Source: CAUZSH01 sp963582935
GTDB taxonomy: Bacteria > Pseudomonadota > Gammaproteobacteria > Francisellales > Francisellaceae
DNA length: 30,770 nt
Assembly: GCA_963582935.1 (NCBI GenBank)
Contig: CAUZSH010000017.1
Span: forward strand, 1 to 30,770
Direction: 5' to 3'
How positions within the stretch are numbered: position 1 is the stretch's first letter; each line of letters opens with the position of its first letter. Below, piece after piece: positions 16,091 through 25,072 of this stretch. The notes below the pieces were generated by a model that saw only the letters and a program-made list of their open reading frames with translations, was not told the DNA's origin and ran no database searches. Both the position numbers and the translations under genes were made by a program.

Positions 16091-17470
16091 ATGAGATCAA
16101 TCTTTGAGATACACATATTCATACTGATTTGCGAAATACTTATTATCTTTGCGTTAATTCATATGATTAATCAAAAACGCAGCCCCACTAGCATGATGGC
16201 GTGGTTGCTCGCAATGCTGCTGATCCCGTATGTTGCAGTACCCTTTTATTTTGTATTCGGTAGCCGAAAAAGGAAAACCAAACGCTCAAAATCTCATGTT
16301 GTACTCCCAAGCCTGCATGAGAATAAATGTCACCACTCACATGCCATCAGCACCGTGTTGGTCAGCAATGGCATTCGACGCACTTGTGAAAATAATTCCT
16401 TTGTCCTTATCTCAGATGGCGTGGATGCCTACCAACAAATGATGGGCGCATTTAAAACGGCGAGTACTAGTATTTTCATCAGCACCTATGTCTTTAAAGC
16501 TGACTCAATGACCGAATCACTGGTGGAACTTCTCACAAAAAAAGCAAATGATGGTCTTCAAATTAAGATTTTGATAGATTGCATTGGCTCTTGGAAATTA
16601 TACTTTACACAAAGAGTCATCTTTCGAGATCTGCTACAAGCCGGTGGAAAAGTTGAATTCTTTATGCCCTTATTTCAAATGCCATTCCGAAACTATATTA
16701 ATTTAAGAAATCACCGTAAAATTTATATGATTGATCAAGAGACAGTCTTTACAGGCGGAATGAATCTTTCAGATGAATATCTTGGACCCACTGCCAAACC
16801 ACGTTGGGATGACCTTCTTTTCAAAATTCAAGGCGAGGCGGTTTGCCATCTTTATAATTTATTTGCAAAAGATTGGGAGTATGCCTCAAAAGAAAAAATT
16901 GAACACATGAGCAAGACACATCAACAATATGGCAACGCAAGATTGCAAGTCGTTCCTTCCGGTCCAGACATTCCTAGCGATGCTTTATATGAATCCTTAT
17001 TAAGCGCCATCTACACCGCAGAAAAACGAGTGTGGATCGTAACACCTTACTTTATCCCCTCCGAAGCATTGATGAAAGCACTGATTATTGCCCACCATAA
17101 AAATGTCGATGTAAAACTTATCACGCCCAAAAAATCAAACCACCTCATTGCTGATCTGGCTCGAAGTGGTTATATGAGAACGCTTGCCGAAGCGGGAATA
17201 AAAATCGCACTTTTTGAAGGGGAAATGTTGCATGCAAAAGCCATTATTTTTGATGATAAAGCCACTATGCTTGGTTCAGTCAACATTGATAACCGAAGCC
17301 TATTTTTGAACTATGAAGTGGCAACGTATGCTTACTCGAAAGAGATTGTTGAAGAAGTGCACCTATGGATGGTTTCTCTTCTTGAAACGTCCACCTATAA
17401 AATGGAAGAGAAAACACGTATTCGTCGCTTTGGTGAAAATTTGATGAAAATTACTGCGCCCCTTTTGTAG
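16091..17470 (+). CDS. cls: cardiolipin synthase (phospholipase D superfamily)
   Basis: Makes cardiolipin by phosphatidyl transfer between phospholipids at the inner membrane. The 459 residues are typical. Two N-terminal membrane helices (about 6-27 and 34-57) are followed by two phospholipase D motifs: H208-x-K210-x4-D215 (NHRKIYMID...GGMN) and H381-x-K383-x4-D388 (LHAKAIIFDD...GSVNID). This fits the ClsA type better than ClsB/ClsC, which lack the paired N-terminal helices. The YafD-like gene starts six bases after the stop, so the pair is very likely one transcript. Nothing is missing. Confidence 0.92.
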   Translation: MRSIFEIHIFILICEILIIFALIHMINQKRSPTSMMAWLLAMLLIPYVAVPFYFVFGSRKRKTKRSKSHVVLPSLHENKCHHSHAISTVLVSNGIRRTCENNSFVLISDGVDAYQQMMGAFKTASTSIFISTYVFKADSMTESLVELLTKKANDGLQIKILIDCIGSWKLYFTQRVIFRDLLQAGGKVEFFMPLFQMPFRNYINLRNHRKIYMIDQETVFTGGMNLSDEYLGPTAKPRWDDLLFKIQGEAVCHLYNLFAKDWEYASKEKIEHMSKTHQQYGNARLQVVPSGPDIPSDALYESLLSAIYTAEKRVWIVTPYFIPSEALMKALIIAHHKNVDVKLITPKKSNHLIADLARSGYMRTLAEAGIKIALFEGEMLHAKAIIFDDKATMLGSVNIDNRSLFLNYEVATYAYSKEIVEEVHLWMVSLLETSTYKMEEKTRIRRFGENLMKITAPLL

Positions 17471-17476
17471 ATCAAA

Positions 17477-18220
17477 ATGTTTAAGCCTAAAGCTACCATC
17501 CAACATCGAAAATACCATAAAGCCTCTGGCACACTACCAGATGAATTTGGTTTAATTTGCTGGAATACCCATAAAAAAAATCAAACACTGGCATTTCATG
17601 CTTACATCACGCAGCTGCAAAGCTTATACCCTAGCAGCCTGTTTTTATTTCAAGAAGCTCATGAGCCCATTCACCAAGAGTTTGTTTTAAATGAGTTTGA
17701 AACGATCTATGCCGCCAACTTACAAATGAAAACAAAATCTTATGGCATTTTAACCGCAAGCGATACTCACCACAGAGAGGCTTCTTGTTTATTAAGTCAA
17801 CATCAAGAGCTATTTTTCAAGACACATAAAAGCACCTTGATTAGTAGCTACCCTCTCGTCGATGGTCAACACGTGCTTGTTGTTAATATCCATGCGATTA
17901 ACTTTAAAAGTGCCAAGGTTTATCGACATGAAATGTCCATTTTATTAGAGTCTCTACTTGAGCATAAAGGCCCACTCATCATTGCTGGGGATTTTAATAC
18001 TTGGAATAATCGTCGAAATGACATTCTCGCCTCTATGCAAGAAATTTTATCCCTCGAAAAAGTCATCTTTAAAAATGACCAACATATTAAATGCTTTCGA
18101 CAATTTCCTCTCGATCACATTTTTTATCGAGGACTTGAAATTGTTACTGCAGAAGCAGTTAATGCCGAAAATTTATCCGATCATAATCCTTTGTATACGT
18201 GTTTTAGACTAGCCAAGTAG
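17477..18220 (+). CDS. yafD: endonuclease/exonuclease/phosphatase family protein, YafD-like
   Basis: 247 residues with the metal-dependent endonuclease/exonuclease/phosphatase fold. Motifs in order are LICWNTHKKN (26-35), LFLFQEAH with the catalytic Glu near 60, VVNIHAINF near 138, AGDFNTWNNRR near 172 with the Asp/Asn pair, and SDHNPLY near the end with the final His. The pattern WNxxK, then VVNIHAxNF, then PLDHIFYRGL, follows E. coli YafD, whose exact substrate is unknown. There is no signal peptide. It starts six bases after cls, and other gammaproteobacteria also pair an EEP-fold gene with a cardiolipin synthase (ybhP with clsB). A membrane-lipid or stress role is inference from that pairing. 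Confidence 0.8.
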   Translation: MFKPKATIQHRKYHKASGTLPDEFGLICWNTHKKNQTLAFHAYITQLQSLYPSSLFLFQEAHEPIHQEFVLNEFETIYAANLQMKTKSYGILTASDTHHREASCLLSQHQELFFKTHKSTLISSYPLVDGQHVLVVNIHAINFKSAKVYRHEMSILLESLLEHKGPLIIAGDFNTWNNRRNDILASMQEILSLEKVIFKNDQHIKCFRQFPLDHIFYRGLEIVTAEAVNAENLSDHNPLYTCFRLAK

Positions 18221-18268
18221 AATCAACTTTATTAACATACTCGTAGCAAATTAATTCTTGGATATTAA

Positions 18269-20731
18269 ATGAGTACCTACACTTTTAAAGATGTTGAAAA
18301 AAATGCCCAAGCCTATTGGGATAACAAACAAACTTTCAAAGCCGTTGCGGATAAAAACAAAGAAAAATTCTACTGCCTATCAATGTTGCCCTACCCAAGC
18401 GGTACTTTACACATGGGGCATGTTCGCAACTATACACTCAGCGATGTGATTGCGCGCTATCAAATGATGCTCGGTAAAAATGTGTTGCACCCAATGGGTT
18501 GGGATGCCTTTGGTTTGCCTGCTGAAAATGCTGCAATCAAACATAAACGCGCACCAGCCGAATGGACTTATGGCAATATTTCACACATGAAAACGCAATT
18601 TAAAACCCTTGGTTTTGGATATGATTGGGATCGTGAGTTCGCAACCTGTTCAGATACTTATTATCGTTGGGAACAATGGTTTTTTATCCAGCTTTTTGAA
18701 AAAGGATTAGTCTATCGTAAAAATTCCACCGTCAACTGGGATCCTGTAGATCAAACTGTCCTTGCGAACGAACAAGTCATTGATGGACGTGGATGGCGCT
18801 CAGGTGCATTAATTGAAAAGAAACAAATCCCACAATGGTTTGTCAAAATCACGGCCTATGCTGAAGAACTCCTTCAAGACTTAACAGGTCTTTCAGGTTG
18901 GCCAGATGCCGTTAAAACGATGCAACAAAACTGGATTGGGAAATCCAAAGGACTCACTATTAAGTTTAATGTTGTTGGAGAAACTGAAAGTATCAAACCC
19001 AAAAGCATTGAGGTCTTTACAACTAGACCTGATACCTTAAATGGTGTGACTTATCTAGCCGTTGCAGCTGAGCATCCGCTTGCCGTTGAAGCAGGATATA
19101 ATAATTCCAAAATTCAAAGCTTTATTGAGCAATGTAAAATCTCCTCTACCATGGAAGCCGATCTTGCGACTCAAGAAAAGCTGGGCATGGATACAGGATT
19201 TAGAACAACCCACCCCTTAACTGGTGAAGAAGTTCCTGTCTGGATCGCAAACTTTGTCCTCATGGGATACGGCACAGGTGCGGTTATGTCGGTGCCTGCA
19301 CATGATCAACGTGATTGGGAATTTGCCAATAAATACAAGCTACAAATTAAAGAGGTTATCAAGCCTACAGATCAAAAAGACCATGACTTTTCTGTTGAGG
19401 CTTTTACTGATTATGGTATCACCGTTAATTCAGGTGAGTTTGATAATTTGGATTTTGAAGCCTCGTATAAAGCGATTCAGACTAAGCTTGAATCAAATGA
19501 TTTAGGTAGTGAAACCATCAATTATCGCATCCATGACTGGGGCGTTTCTCGCCAACGCTATTGGGGTTGCCCTATTCCCATGATCCATTGTGAAGACTGT
19601 GGAATCGTTCCTGAAAAAGAAGAAAACCTACCTGTTAAACTACCTGAAAATGTATTGCTTGATGGCGTCTCTTCCCCTTTAACCACCCTGCCTGAGTTTT
19701 GTGAAACCACCTGCCCTGCTTGTGGTAAAAAGGCAAAACGTGAAACTGACACCTTTGACACGTTTATGGAGTCTTCTTGGTACTATGCACGTTATACCTG
19801 CCCTAAAGCAAATGAAATGCTTTCAGAAGAAGCAAATTATTGGTTGCCTGTCGATCAATACATTGGCGGCATTGAACATGCTATCATGCATTTACTCTAT
19901 GCTCGATTCTTTCATAAACTCATGCGAGATGCAGGCTTGGTGAATACCAGCGAACCCTTTATAAACCTTCTGACTCAAGGCATGGTTTTAAAAGATGGAG
20001 CTAAAATGTCTAAATCAAAAGGCAATACGGTTGACCCGCAAGTGCTGATTGATAAATATGGTGCAGATACCGTTCGTCTCTTTAGTATATTTGCAGCGCC
20101 ACCTGAGCAGTCTCTCGAATGGTCAGATAGCAGTGTAGATGGTTCACACCGTTTTCTTAAAAAGCTTTGGAATTTTGCAACAGATAACCAGATTGTGCTG
20201 GCTAAGATCAACGACTTAAAGACTGAGTATGATTTCTCAACGCTGGATAAAGAAGACAAAGCAAGACGTCTTGAAATTCACAGCACCCTAAAACAAGCAA
20301 ATTTTGATATAAGCCGTGTTCATTTAAACACCGTTGTTTCTGCAGGAATGAAAATCATGAATGCACTCTCAGACGTAAAAAATATTCATTTAAAGCATGA
20401 AGGGCTAAGTATTTTATTGCGCTTGTTATATCCGACAACGCCTCATATTTGCCACGAGCTATGGAATCTTTTACATTTCCAAAATGACATCATTTCATCC
20501 GGCTGGCCAGTAGAAGATCCTAAAGCACTTGTCAGCGATAGCATGACTTTAATGGTGCAGGTGAATGGCAAATTACGCGCTAAAATTGAAGTGCCTGCAG
20601 ATATGCCAAAAAATGAGATTGAACAAGCGGCGCAAAATAATGAAAGCGTGCTAAAATTCATAGAAGGTAAGTCTGTGCGCAAGATTATTTATGTGCCAAA
20701 AAGACTGATTAATATTGTCGTAGGAGCTTAA
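18269..20731 (+). CDS. leuS: leucyl-tRNA synthetase
   Basis: Class Ia synthetase of 820 residues. The HIGH motif is HMGH (48-51) in PYPSGTLHMGHVRNYT, and KMSKS is at 579-583 followed by KGNTVDPQ. The CP1 editing domain contains TTRPDTLNGVTYLAVAAEHP (near 250) and GYGTGAVMSVPAHDQRDWEF (near 332), which remove mischarged amino acids. Paired cysteines, CEDCG and CPACGK (near 442-490), form the zinc-binding insert. The C-terminus ends with the LMVQVNGKLRAKIEVP block. It opens the conserved leuS-lptE-holA cluster and is followed by lptE after four bases. Confidence 0.97.
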   Translation: MSTYTFKDVEKNAQAYWDNKQTFKAVADKNKEKFYCLSMLPYPSGTLHMGHVRNYTLSDVIARYQMMLGKNVLHPMGWDAFGLPAENAAIKHKRAPAEWTYGNISHMKTQFKTLGFGYDWDREFATCSDTYYRWEQWFFIQLFEKGLVYRKNSTVNWDPVDQTVLANEQVIDGRGWRSGALIEKKQIPQWFVKITAYAEELLQDLTGLSGWPDAVKTMQQNWIGKSKGLTIKFNVVGETESIKPKSIEVFTTRPDTLNGVTYLAVAAEHPLAVEAGYNNSKIQSFIEQCKISSTMEADLATQEKLGMDTGFRTTHPLTGEEVPVWIANFVLMGYGTGAVMSVPAHDQRDWEFANKYKLQIKEVIKPTDQKDHDFSVEAFTDYGITVNSGEFDNLDFEASYKAIQTKLESNDLGSETINYRIHDWGVSRQRYWGCPIPMIHCEDCGIVPEKEENLPVKLPENVLLDGVSSPLTTLPEFCETTCPACGKKAKRETDTFDTFMESSWYYARYTCPKANEMLSEEANYWLPVDQYIGGIEHAIMHLLYARFFHKLMRDAGLVNTSEPFINLLTQGMVLKDGAKMSKSKGNTVDPQVLIDKYGADTVRLFSIFAAPPEQSLEWSDSSVDGSHRFLKKLWNFATDNQIVLAKINDLKTEYDFSTLDKEDKARRLEIHSTLKQANFDISRVHLNTVVSAGMKIMNALSDVKNIHLKHEGLSILLRLLYPTTPHICHELWNLLHFQNDIISSGWPVEDPKALVSDSMTLMVQVNGKLRAKIEVPADMPKNEIEQAAQNNESVLKFIEGKSVRKIIYVPKRLINIVVGA

Positions 20732-20735
20732 ATCA

Positions 20736-21308
20736 ATGTATCGTCACCTTGTAAATATAAAACAATATTTTAAAATCATTTTCATCCTTGCCCTTGTTGG
20801 CACCTTATATGGGTGTGGATTTCATCTTAGAGGAATGGGTGGCACAGAAGCATTACCGCCTGTGCTACAAAAAATATACATTGATACCAAAGGTAGCATA
20901 GAAGGATATAGTTTTGAACGAACACTGACCAGTGAGCTTAAAGCCAATGGCGCAGAGGTGGTCAACGCCCCAGATCAAGCTACTGCAACCATAAAAATTA
21001 TCAGTATCGCACTGCGGTCTCAACCCCTTACCATGACAGGCTCTATGAGTTCTGTGCAATATGCGCAATACTACTCTGTGAGCTACAAAGTGCTCGATAG
21101 TAATAACAATGTCCTTCAAGATACTTTGACCATTAGTGCAAATGACACCTACTCTTCTAATGCATCTCAACAGTTAAGCACGAATAATTTAATTAAACAG
21201 GTGATTGGTGCACTCCGAGAGCGTGTGGCAAATAATATTGTCTCACAACTACAAGCCGTAAAAGCCAGTGCCGCAACGATCCTGCCTCAGAATGATGATG
21301 ATTCATAA
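20736..21308 (+). CDS. lptE: LPS-assembly lipoprotein LptE
   Basis: Outer-membrane lipoprotein that plugs the LptD barrel and helps insert lipopolysaccharide. The 190 residues include a signal peptide (about 1-26) with lipobox LYGC, lipidated Cys27, and the typical GCGFHLRG start of the mature protein. The rest is the small alpha/beta fold with the conserved TLTSELKANGAEVV and YSVSYKVLD stretches. The C-terminus is polar. It sits between leuS and holA with gaps of four and two bases, the usual gammaproteobacterial order, which confirms the call despite low sequence conservation. Confidence 0.9.
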   Translation: MYRHLVNIKQYFKIIFILALVGTLYGCGFHLRGMGGTEALPPVLQKIYIDTKGSIEGYSFERTLTSELKANGAEVVNAPDQATATIKIISIALRSQPLTMTGSMSSVQYAQYYSVSYKVLDSNNNVLQDTLTISANDTYSSNASQQLSTNNLIKQVIGALRERVANNIVSQLQAVKASAATILPQNDDDS

Positions 21309-21310
21309 TC

Positions 21311-22324
21311 ATGAAGTCTGACTTCTTTCGACATGCCACCAGCTTTTCAAATCAGCTTTCTAATATTATCCTCCTTTCAGGAGATGAACCTTATCAAAAA
21401 GAAAAGATTGTTCAAACACTTTTAACCATTGCGGAATCTCGACAACTAGAAGTGGTTCGCCATACCGTTGAAAATAAACTTGAAGCGGAATGGCTTTATG
21501 AATCCTCAGGGAATATGAGCCTTTTCAATGACAAACGCCTTTTTTTAATTCGCTTTAACAAGCTCCCTGAAGCCACAACACAAAAGCTTTTAGCGTCATA
21601 TTTTGAAAAACTATCCCAAGATGATGTCTTCGTCTTTATATTTCCGAGACTACCCGCAAAAAGCCAAAAACAAGTATGGTATAAAAACCTCGAAAAAATG
21701 GGCACACACATTCCTGTTTGGCAACCCAATATCCAAGATGCCCTGCGTACACTAAAATATAAAGCCACTCAAGATAAGCTCCAGATTGACCATGACGCAC
21801 TGCTCATGATGACACACAACTACGAAGGGAATATGCTTGCTGCCTGCCAACTTCTTGATAAATTGGCAGCCAGTATACTTGATCGCACGATTGAACTTGA
21901 AGATGTTAAAAAACAAGTACATCAAGCTAATCGCTATGATGTCTTCAGTTTAACAGAAGTATTGCTAATGGGTGATCTTTCAAAAGCCCTTCAAATTCTG
22001 CAAACCTTGAAATCCAGCGGCACAGAAACCCCGATTATCCTTTGGTCACTTGCCAAAGAAGCACGCCTTATTTCTAAACTGGTGAGCGCTCAAGATAGAA
22101 ACGAACAACAAAAATTATTTCAAGCAAACCAAATTTGGCAGGCAAAACAAAAAAATTACTTTAACGCCATCAACCGACTCAATAACAAACAACTCTACGC
22201 CATTCTACAGCAATGCCATCAAATTGACTTAATCATCAAAGGGGCTAAGACCGGCAATGTCTGGGAAAACATACAAAAGGCGTGTCTCATGTTTGTCCCT
22301 GAACTCGCGTTAAAAATAGCCTAA
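21311..22324 (+). CDS. holA: DNA polymerase III subunit delta
   Basis: The delta subunit of the clamp loader, which opens the beta sliding clamp. The 337 residues match the family. The N-terminal block reads LSNIILLSGDEPYQKEKIVQ, followed by FNDKRLFLIRF (near 70), YKATQDKLQIDHDALLMM (near 153) and a helical C-terminal domain. There is no Walker A, as expected for delta. It begins two bases after the lptE stop, so coupled translation is likely, and it is followed closely by rsgA. In E. coli nadD follows holA; here rsgA takes that place. Confidence 0.9.
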   Translation: MKSDFFRHATSFSNQLSNIILLSGDEPYQKEKIVQTLLTIAESRQLEVVRHTVENKLEAEWLYESSGNMSLFNDKRLFLIRFNKLPEATTQKLLASYFEKLSQDDVFVFIFPRLPAKSQKQVWYKNLEKMGTHIPVWQPNIQDALRTLKYKATQDKLQIDHDALLMMTHNYEGNMLAACQLLDKLAASILDRTIELEDVKKQVHQANRYDVFSLTEVLLMGDLSKALQILQTLKSSGTETPIILWSLAKEARLISKLVSAQDRNEQQKLFQANQIWQAKQKNYFNAINRLNNKQLYAILQQCHQIDLIIKGAKTGNVWENIQKACLMFVPELALKIA

Positions 22325-22329
22325 TCAGT

Positions 22330-23322
22330 ATGGCAAAACGTAAACTCAGCATACAGCAAAAAAATCGAATTCAAGCGATTCAAGATAAACGTAGAAATCG
22401 TAAAATAAGTGTGGATGAAAACACACTTGGCGCTAAAGAAGAAGGTCTTATCATTGCGCATCATGGCACAAACCTCACTGTGGAAAAATCAGATGGAGAG
22501 AATATTCGTTGCCATTATAGACAAAACCTAGGCTCCATTGTCACGGGTGATAAAGTCATTTGGCAACCACAAGAAACAACGGACTTTGGTATCATCAGTG
22601 CGGTATTGCCTCGCCGAAGCCTTCTCTCTCGCCCCGTAAAGCTTTCACATCAAAACAAAGATGTTGCCGCAAATATAGACCAGATTATCATTGTGATTGC
22701 GGTTGAGCCTGAACCTGTTGAGCATTATATCGATCGTTATTTGGTAGCTGCTGAGCATCAACATATAAAACCCATATTACTCTTGAATAAAATTGACCTC
22801 CTCTCAGAAGAAAAACATACTCACTTCGAGACACTCATTAGACGTTATGAAAGCCTCGGCTATCAAGTTATTTCCTTATCTGCGTTTGATCTAAAAAATG
22901 ATTCAGCACTTCAACCGCTTCTGGATGATAAAACCTCAATATTTGTAGGACAATCTGGTGTGGGAAAATCAGAGATTATTCATTCCTTATTACCAGACAT
23001 AAAAATCCGAATAGGTGACATTTCAGCGAGTAACAAACGTGGCAGACATACCACCACCACCGCAACACTTTATCATTTACCGCACGGTGGTATTCTTATT
23101 GACTCCCCTGGCATCCGTGAATTTGGGTTATGGGATCTTCCTCAAGAGGCTATTTTTGATGGCTTTATAGATTTCAAACAACTGAAAGGTCAATGCAAAT
23201 TTCGTAATTGCAACCATACAGATGGCACACCTGGGTGCGCCATCTTAGAGGCTGTGAAGAATAATCAGATTGATCTTCAGCGGTTTAAGAATTATCACCG
23301 AATTTTGTGTGAGTTGGACTAA
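22330..23322 (+). CDS. rsgA: small ribosomal subunit biogenesis GTPase RsgA
   Basis: Circularly permuted GTPase that acts late in 30S maturation. The 330 residues contain an N-terminal OB fold (about 35-95), then G4 NKID (153-156), G1 GQSGVGKS (207-214) and G3 DSPG (258-261) in the permuted order that defines the family. The C-terminal zinc site is Cys289, Cys294, His296 and Cys303 (CKFRNCNHTDGTPGC). The basic N-terminal tail is normal. It starts five bases after holA and is the last gene of the leuS-lptE-holA-rsgA series. Downstream begins the accessory region. Confidence 0.95.
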   Translation: MAKRKLSIQQKNRIQAIQDKRRNRKISVDENTLGAKEEGLIIAHHGTNLTVEKSDGENIRCHYRQNLGSIVTGDKVIWQPQETTDFGIISAVLPRRSLLSRPVKLSHQNKDVAANIDQIIIVIAVEPEPVEHYIDRYLVAAEHQHIKPILLLNKIDLLSEEKHTHFETLIRRYESLGYQVISLSAFDLKNDSALQPLLDDKTSIFVGQSGVGKSEIIHSLLPDIKIRIGDISASNKRGRHTTTTATLYHLPHGGILIDSPGIREFGLWDLPQEAIFDGFIDFKQLKGQCKFRNCNHTDGTPGCAILEAVKNNQIDLQRFKNYHRILCELD

Positions 23323-23401
23323 ATGCACCTTTTTTCTAGGCCTGCATACTAATAAGGCAGTAATACTTTCACCTTAGCTCATCCTGACGTATTCACTAAG
23401 T

Positions 23402-23430
23402 TTGACACAAAGGACAGATAACTTTATTAA
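23402..23430 (+). promoter_or_regulatory. candidate sigma70 promoter upstream of a small ORF
   Basis: A perfect TTGACA at 23402-23407, a 17-base spacer, and TATTAA at 23425-23430 (four of six consensus bases). A transcript would begin near 23437, about 20 bases before the ATG at 23456. Confidence 0.5.
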
Positions 23431-23455
23431 CTTATTGATTGCTAGGGTGCAACGC

Positions 23456-23572
23456 ATGTGTTCTCCTCGCCCTGCAGTGGGAAATTTTATAGCTCTGGGT
23501 ATTACACTCGCCGTTTTATTTATAATGCGTAGTGGCATCGTTACCTACAGGCACGTTGTCGGTGTGTTTTAA
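23456..23572 (+). CDS. candidate 38-residue single-pass membrane peptide
   Basis: ATG to TAA encodes 38 residues: a short N-terminal part (MCSPRPAVGN), one hydrophobic segment (FIALGITLAVLFIM), then RSGIV and a short basic tail TYRHVVGVF. AGGG lies about eight bases before the ATG, and a good promoter precedes it. Single-pass peptides of this size include many type I toxins and small membrane regulators, but I see no antisense RNA candidate that I can defend. The last nine codons coincide with a 27-bp sequence that recurs at 25046-25072. So the ORF could also be a remnant joined to a repeat. It is followed by the 8-bp repeat array. Moderate to low confidence that it is expressed. Confidence 0.35.
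   Translation: MCSPRPAVGNFIALGITLAVLFIMRSGIVTYRHVVGVF
23543..23569 (+). repeat. 27-bp dispersed direct repeat, copy 1
   Basis: Begins ACCTACAGGCAC and ends GTCGGTGTGTTT. It differs from the copy at 25046-25072 at one position (G here, A there). It lies at the end of the small ORF, on the 3' side of the aromatic amino acid permease gene. Confidence 0.75.
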
Positions 23573-23594
23573 GGTGATAAACACCACCTCTCAA

Positions 23595-23722
23595 ACCACT
23601 AAACTACTAAACTACTAAACTACTAAACTACTAAACTACTAAACTACTAAACTACTAAACTACTAAACTACTAAACTACTAAACTACTAAACTACTAAAC
23701 TACTAAACTACTAAACTACTAA
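23595..23722. repeat. tandem array of an 8-bp unit (ACTACTAA)
   Basis: Fifteen exact head-to-tail copies of ACTACTAA run from 23603 to 23722, preceded by one copy with a single change (ACCACTAA, 23595-23602). After 23722 the unit degrades into ACTAAAA. Because eight is not a multiple of three, every frame on both strands meets a stop within the array, so it is not coding. Such perfect arrays change length by slipped-strand mispairing. It lies between the end of the small plus-strand ORF and the end of the minus-strand permease gene, 65 bases from the permease stop. Confidence 0.95.
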
Positions 23723-23787
23723 ACTAAAATATGATCGCTTTTAAAACGGATAATACATACACTAATTGGATAGTCTATGTAACATGC

Positions 23788-24960
23788 TTATAATAGGTGC
23801 GTAGAGGTAAACCATAGTAAAGATATTGATAAAATTATCATTAAATATATCAGTATTGTTTTACTTATAGATGGCTTGCTTTCTTCTCTGTTTACTAAAT
23901 GTATTCTCTTTATCATCAGAGCTGGTAAAAAAATTAAGACTATTACAATAAAAATTCCAGCATAACGAATTGCAGTGATAAATAAATATGGTTGGTATAA
24001 AATTATGATAAGTGGAGGTAAAAATGTTAGTGCATAAATAATAATTTTGGTTTTGCCATGTTTAGGTTGATTTATTCCATTTGCGATAAAATCAGATAGG
24101 GAGAGTGATACGCCTAGAAATGCAGTCAAGACACATATAATTGTAAATAGATGAATAAATGTAGTAACCCAAGGGTTACCAATATGGCTAAGTACTCTAT
24201 TTAGAGTACTGACAACTGCACCACTATTGTTAATTTCGCTTAATGTAGACTGTGGTATAACCCCTTGAACAACATAAATCCACAATATAAAACAGACTAA
24301 TGGGATTATACTACCAATAAAAATCACCATGCGTAAGGTCTTGATATTGTTATCTAGGTAGTCACACAATGAAGGAATAATGATTGCAAATCCAAAAGAA
24401 AAAATAATAGGAAGTATAGTGTGATGGACATCTCTCAAATGTCCTGTAGTAAGATTTCTGCCATTGACTGATGGAAATAAAATTAGTATTAAGAGCGTTA
24501 ATAGAAGCATCTTAATAGACATTAAGACTCTGTTTGTTTGGTCGACTATTTTGATACCAAGCCAAGTAATACTCCCCATTAGTATAGTAAAAATAAGAGT
24601 GCTTATCTTTATTGATAGGTGTAATCCTAGAGAAACAAAAGCACTATTAATTAAGTCTGTACCACCGGAAATATAGACACACATTATACAATATAGTAAT
24701 ACTAAGTAGCAGAACCACATGCAAAGTTTACCTGGGATACCTAATGTTAGCCTAGCCATACCAATTAAATTTGTTCCTTTTGGTAATGCTAGACAAACCT
24801 CTAGAATAAAGAAGGCACTCGTGGTCATTATTAGCCAAATTAGAAACAATGTTAAGCATGAATAAAAAAAACCGCTAGATGAGGTAACAGCCGGTAGTGA
24901 TAAAAGACCTCCGCCTACTGACATAGCGAGCACTAATAATATGCTTCCCATTACTTTCAT
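23788..24960 (-). CDS. aromatic amino acid permease (TyrP/Mtr, HAAAP family)
   Basis: Inner-membrane symporter of 390 residues with about 11 hydrophobic helices. The N-terminus MKVMGSILLVLAMSVGGGLL plus SLPAVTSSSGF carries the glycine-rich first-helix motif of tryptophan/tyrosine permeases. It is followed by LALPKGTNLIGMARLTLG and later by IIPSLCDYLDNN, also typical of the group. Whether it prefers tyrosine or tryptophan cannot be told. GGAG lies about ten bases before the ATG. The gene is visibly more AT-rich than the core genes on either side and uses many ATA and TTA codons. It stands alone between rsgA and ppc and is bracketed by the two copies of a 27-bp repeat. Together these suggest it was acquired. 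Confidence 0.85.
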   Translation of the reverse strand: MKVMGSILLVLAMSVGGGLLSLPAVTSSSGFFYSCLTLFLIWLIMTTSAFFILEVCLALPKGTNLIGMARLTLGIPGKLCMWFCYLVLLYCIMCVYISGGTDLINSAFVSLGLHLSIKISTLIFTILMGSITWLGIKIVDQTNRVLMSIKMLLLTLLILILFPSVNGRNLTTGHLRDVHHTILPIIFSFGFAIIIPSLCDYLDNNIKTLRMVIFIGSIIPLVCFILWIYVVQGVIPQSTLSEINNSGAVVSTLNRVLSHIGNPWVTTFIHLFTIICVLTAFLGVSLSLSDFIANGINQPKHGKTKIIIYALTFLPPLIIILYQPYLFITAIRYAGIFIVIVLIFLPALMIKRIHLVNREESKPSISKTILIYLMIILSISLLWFTSTHLL

Positions 24961-25045
24961 TTAAGACTAACTCCATAATTATTGATAATTTGTTATTCTA
25001 ACAAAGACCCCATTTGTGGCAAGTAGATTTCACCCGATCACCCCA

Positions 25046-25072
25046 ACCTACAGGCACATTGTCGGTGTGTTT
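25046..25072 (+). repeat. 27-bp dispersed direct repeat, copy 2
   Basis: Matches 23543-23569 at 26 of 27 positions, same orientation, 1503 bases away. It lies upstream of the permease start. The base composition (rich in G and C) stands out from the AT-rich surroundings. Confidence 0.75.

Noticed and set aside
20865..21170. 101-codon frame antisense to lptE
   Set aside because: Shadow of lptE, with no supporting start signals.
23595..23722. CRISPR array
   Set aside because: The units are eight bases, directly adjacent and without spacers, and no cas genes are present.
23543..25072. Attachment-site duplication of an integrative element
   Set aside because: The repeats are suggestive, but there is no integrase, no tRNA end at either repeat, and only one gene in between. 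I kept it only as a repeat pair.
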